Part shown: positions 12,307-13,464 of the stretch, in pieces
Layout of the letters: each line of letters opens with the position of its first letter
Position numbering within the stretch: position 1 is the stretch's first letter
Assembly: GCA_012512705.1 (NCBI GenBank)
Contig: JAAZDR010000215.1
Span: 1-13,464 of the forward strand
Source: Bacillota bacterium
GTDB lineage: Bacteria; Bacillota; Dethiobacteria; DTU022; JAAZDR01
Direction of reading: 5' to 3'
DNA: 13,464 bases
Position numbers and translations under genes: made by a program
The notes under the pieces: generated by a model
The model's database searches: none
What the model was told of the DNA's origin: nothing
What the model saw: only the letters and a program-made list of their open reading frames with translations

Positions 12307-13464
12307 ATGGCGAAGCAAAAATTTGAGAGGACAAAGCCTCACGTGAACGTGGGAACTATTGGCCATGTTGATCATGGGAAAACGACATTGACTGCAGCGA
12401 TCACCTATTGTTTATCAACGGCTGGTTTAGCGGAGAAGAAGGCATTTGATGCTATTGACAAGGCTCCTGAGGAGCGGGAGCGTGGGATTACGATTGCCAC
12501 CTCTCATGTTGAATATGAGACTGAGAAGCGTCATTATGCTCATGTTGACTGTCCTGGTCACGCTGACTATGTTAAGAACATGATTACTGGGGCGGCCCAG
12601 ATGGATGGTTCTATACTTGTTGTTTCTGCGGCAGATGGTCCGATGCCCCAGACGCGGGAGCATATTTTACTATCTCGTCAGGTAGGAGTTCCATATATAG
12701 TAGTATTTTTGAATAAGGCAGACATGGTAGATGACGAAGAGCTATTAGAGCTTGTAGAGATGGAGGTTAGGGATCTTCTTAATGAGTATGAATTTCCTGG
12801 TGACGACACGCCAGTAGTGAGTGGTTCAGCATTGAAGGCTTTAGAGTGTGGTTGTGGTAGTCGTGAATGCGAGTATTGTGGTAAGATTTGGGAGTTAATG
12901 GATGCTGTTGATACCTATATACCCTCACCGGAGCGTGACAAAGACAAGCCTTATCTCATGCCGATTGAGGATGTTTTCAGCATTACTGGTCGTGGTACAG
13001 TAGTTACTGGTCGGGTGGAGCGAGGAGTAATCAAAGTAGGGGATGAAGTAGAGATTGTTGGTTTAGACGAGCGTCCTCGTAAGACGGTAGCTACGGGTGT
13101 AGAGATGTTTCGTAAAATGATGGACGAAGCGGAAGCTGGTGACAACATTGGTGTTCTTCTTCGTGGTATTGACCGTGACGAAGTTGAGCGTGGTCAAGTT
13201 TTAGCCAAGCCGGGCAGCATTCGTCCGCACACCAAATTCAAAGCGGAGGTCTATGTATTGAAAAAAGAGGAAGGTGGTCGTCACACACCGTTCTTTCAGG
13301 GTTATCGTCCTCAGTTTTACATGCGTACTACTGATGTTACTGGTGTAATCACCTTACCTGAAGGTGTAGAGATGGTAATGCCTGGTGATAATGTTAATAT
13401 GGAGATAGAACTTATCACACCGATTGCGATTGAGGAGGGCTTACGCTTTGCGATCCGTGAAGGC
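12307..13464 (+). CDS. tuf: Elongation factor Tu (3' end outside window)
   Basis: EF-Tu delivers aminoacyl-tRNA to the ribosomal A site. The window holds 386 codons, all open, ending in GLRFAIREG; only the last 14 or so residues of the usual 400 are missing. The GTPase motifs are GHVDHGKT (19-26), ERGIT switch I, DCPGH (81-85), NKAD (136-139, commonly NKCD or NKVD) and GSALKAL. Domains II and III follow ([34 protein letters not shown]). A cysteine cluster C181, C183, C188, C191 (CxC-x4-C-x2-C) interrupts the G domain, which I recall from other Clostridia EF-Tu proteins. The start is ATG behind AGGGAGGT. No in-frame TAG occurs in this gene. It lies 68 nt after fusA and is probably cotranscribed. 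Confidence 0.97.
   Translation, partial: MAKQKFERTKPHVNVGTIGHVDHGKTTLTAAITYCLSTAGLAEKKAFDAIDKAPEERERGITIATSHVEYETEKRHYAHVDCPGHADYVKNMITGAAQMDGSILVVSAADGPMPQTREHILLSRQVGVPYIVVFLNKADMVDDEELLELVEMEVRDLLNEYEFPGDDTPVVSGSALKALECGCGSRECEYCGKIWELMDAVDTYIPSPERDKDKPYLMPIEDVFSITGRGTVVTGRVERGVIKVGDEVEIVGLDERPRKTVATGVEMFRKMMDEAEAGDNIGVLLRGIDRDEVERGQVLAKPGSIRPHTKFKAEVYVLKKEEGGRHTPFFQGYRPQFYMRTTDVTGVITLPEGVEMVMPGDNVNMEIELITPIAIEEGLRFAIREG

Overview
The window is a bacterial translation and transcription gene cluster in the classic order rplJ - rplL - rpoB - rpoC - rplGB (L7Ae-like) - rpsL - rpsG - fusA - tuf, all on the + strand. It is the rplJL/rpoBC cluster followed by the str operon. An L7Ae/YbxF-type gene between rpoC and rpsL, purine-rich Shine-Dalgarno sites before every gene, many TTG starts, an acidic RpoB tail and an EF-Tu with a four-cysteine insert all point to a Gram-positive anaerobe of the Clostridia (Peptococcales/Syntrophomonadales-like). 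The species cannot be named from the sequence.

Layout. Positions 1-131 hold the L10 leader: the fold bound by L10(L12)4, an alternative helix and an attenuator. rplJ and rplL follow and end at a 22-bp perfect hairpin (1085-1130). A 330-nt AT-rich gap then carries a likely rpoB promoter (extended -10 at 1207-1215) with a palindrome over its -35 region. From rpoB to tuf the genes are closely packed, with gaps of 0-70 nt and no convincing internal terminator, so they can be one transcript. tuf runs off the end about 14 codons before its expected stop.

The striking feature is that two essential genes each contain one in-frame TAG with perfect homology on both sides and no frame change: rpoC at codon 534 (6797-6799) and fusA at codon 492 (11639-11641). 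Neither downstream half has a usable start. Taken literally, the cell would have no functional beta' subunit or EF-G unless UAG is read as an amino acid there. Either this lineage decodes UAG ambiguously (suppressor tRNA or pyrrolysine system), or both are sequence errors. Against a clean reassignment, TAG also ends four of the eight genes whose stop is visible (rpoC, rplGB, rpsL, fusA), and readthrough of the rplGB stop would fuse it in frame to S12. In favour of leaky decoding, the rpoC and fusA stops have in-frame TAA codons 4 and 7 codons further on. No gene here ends in TGA, and no internal TAA or TGA interrupts any gene.

Together the genes encode the L10/L12 stalk that recruits translation factors, the two largest RNA polymerase subunits, two proteins of the 30S subunit, a K-turn RNA-binding protein, and the two elongation GTPases. 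The whole window is core machinery; no mobile element, CRISPR array, tRNA or defence gene is visible.
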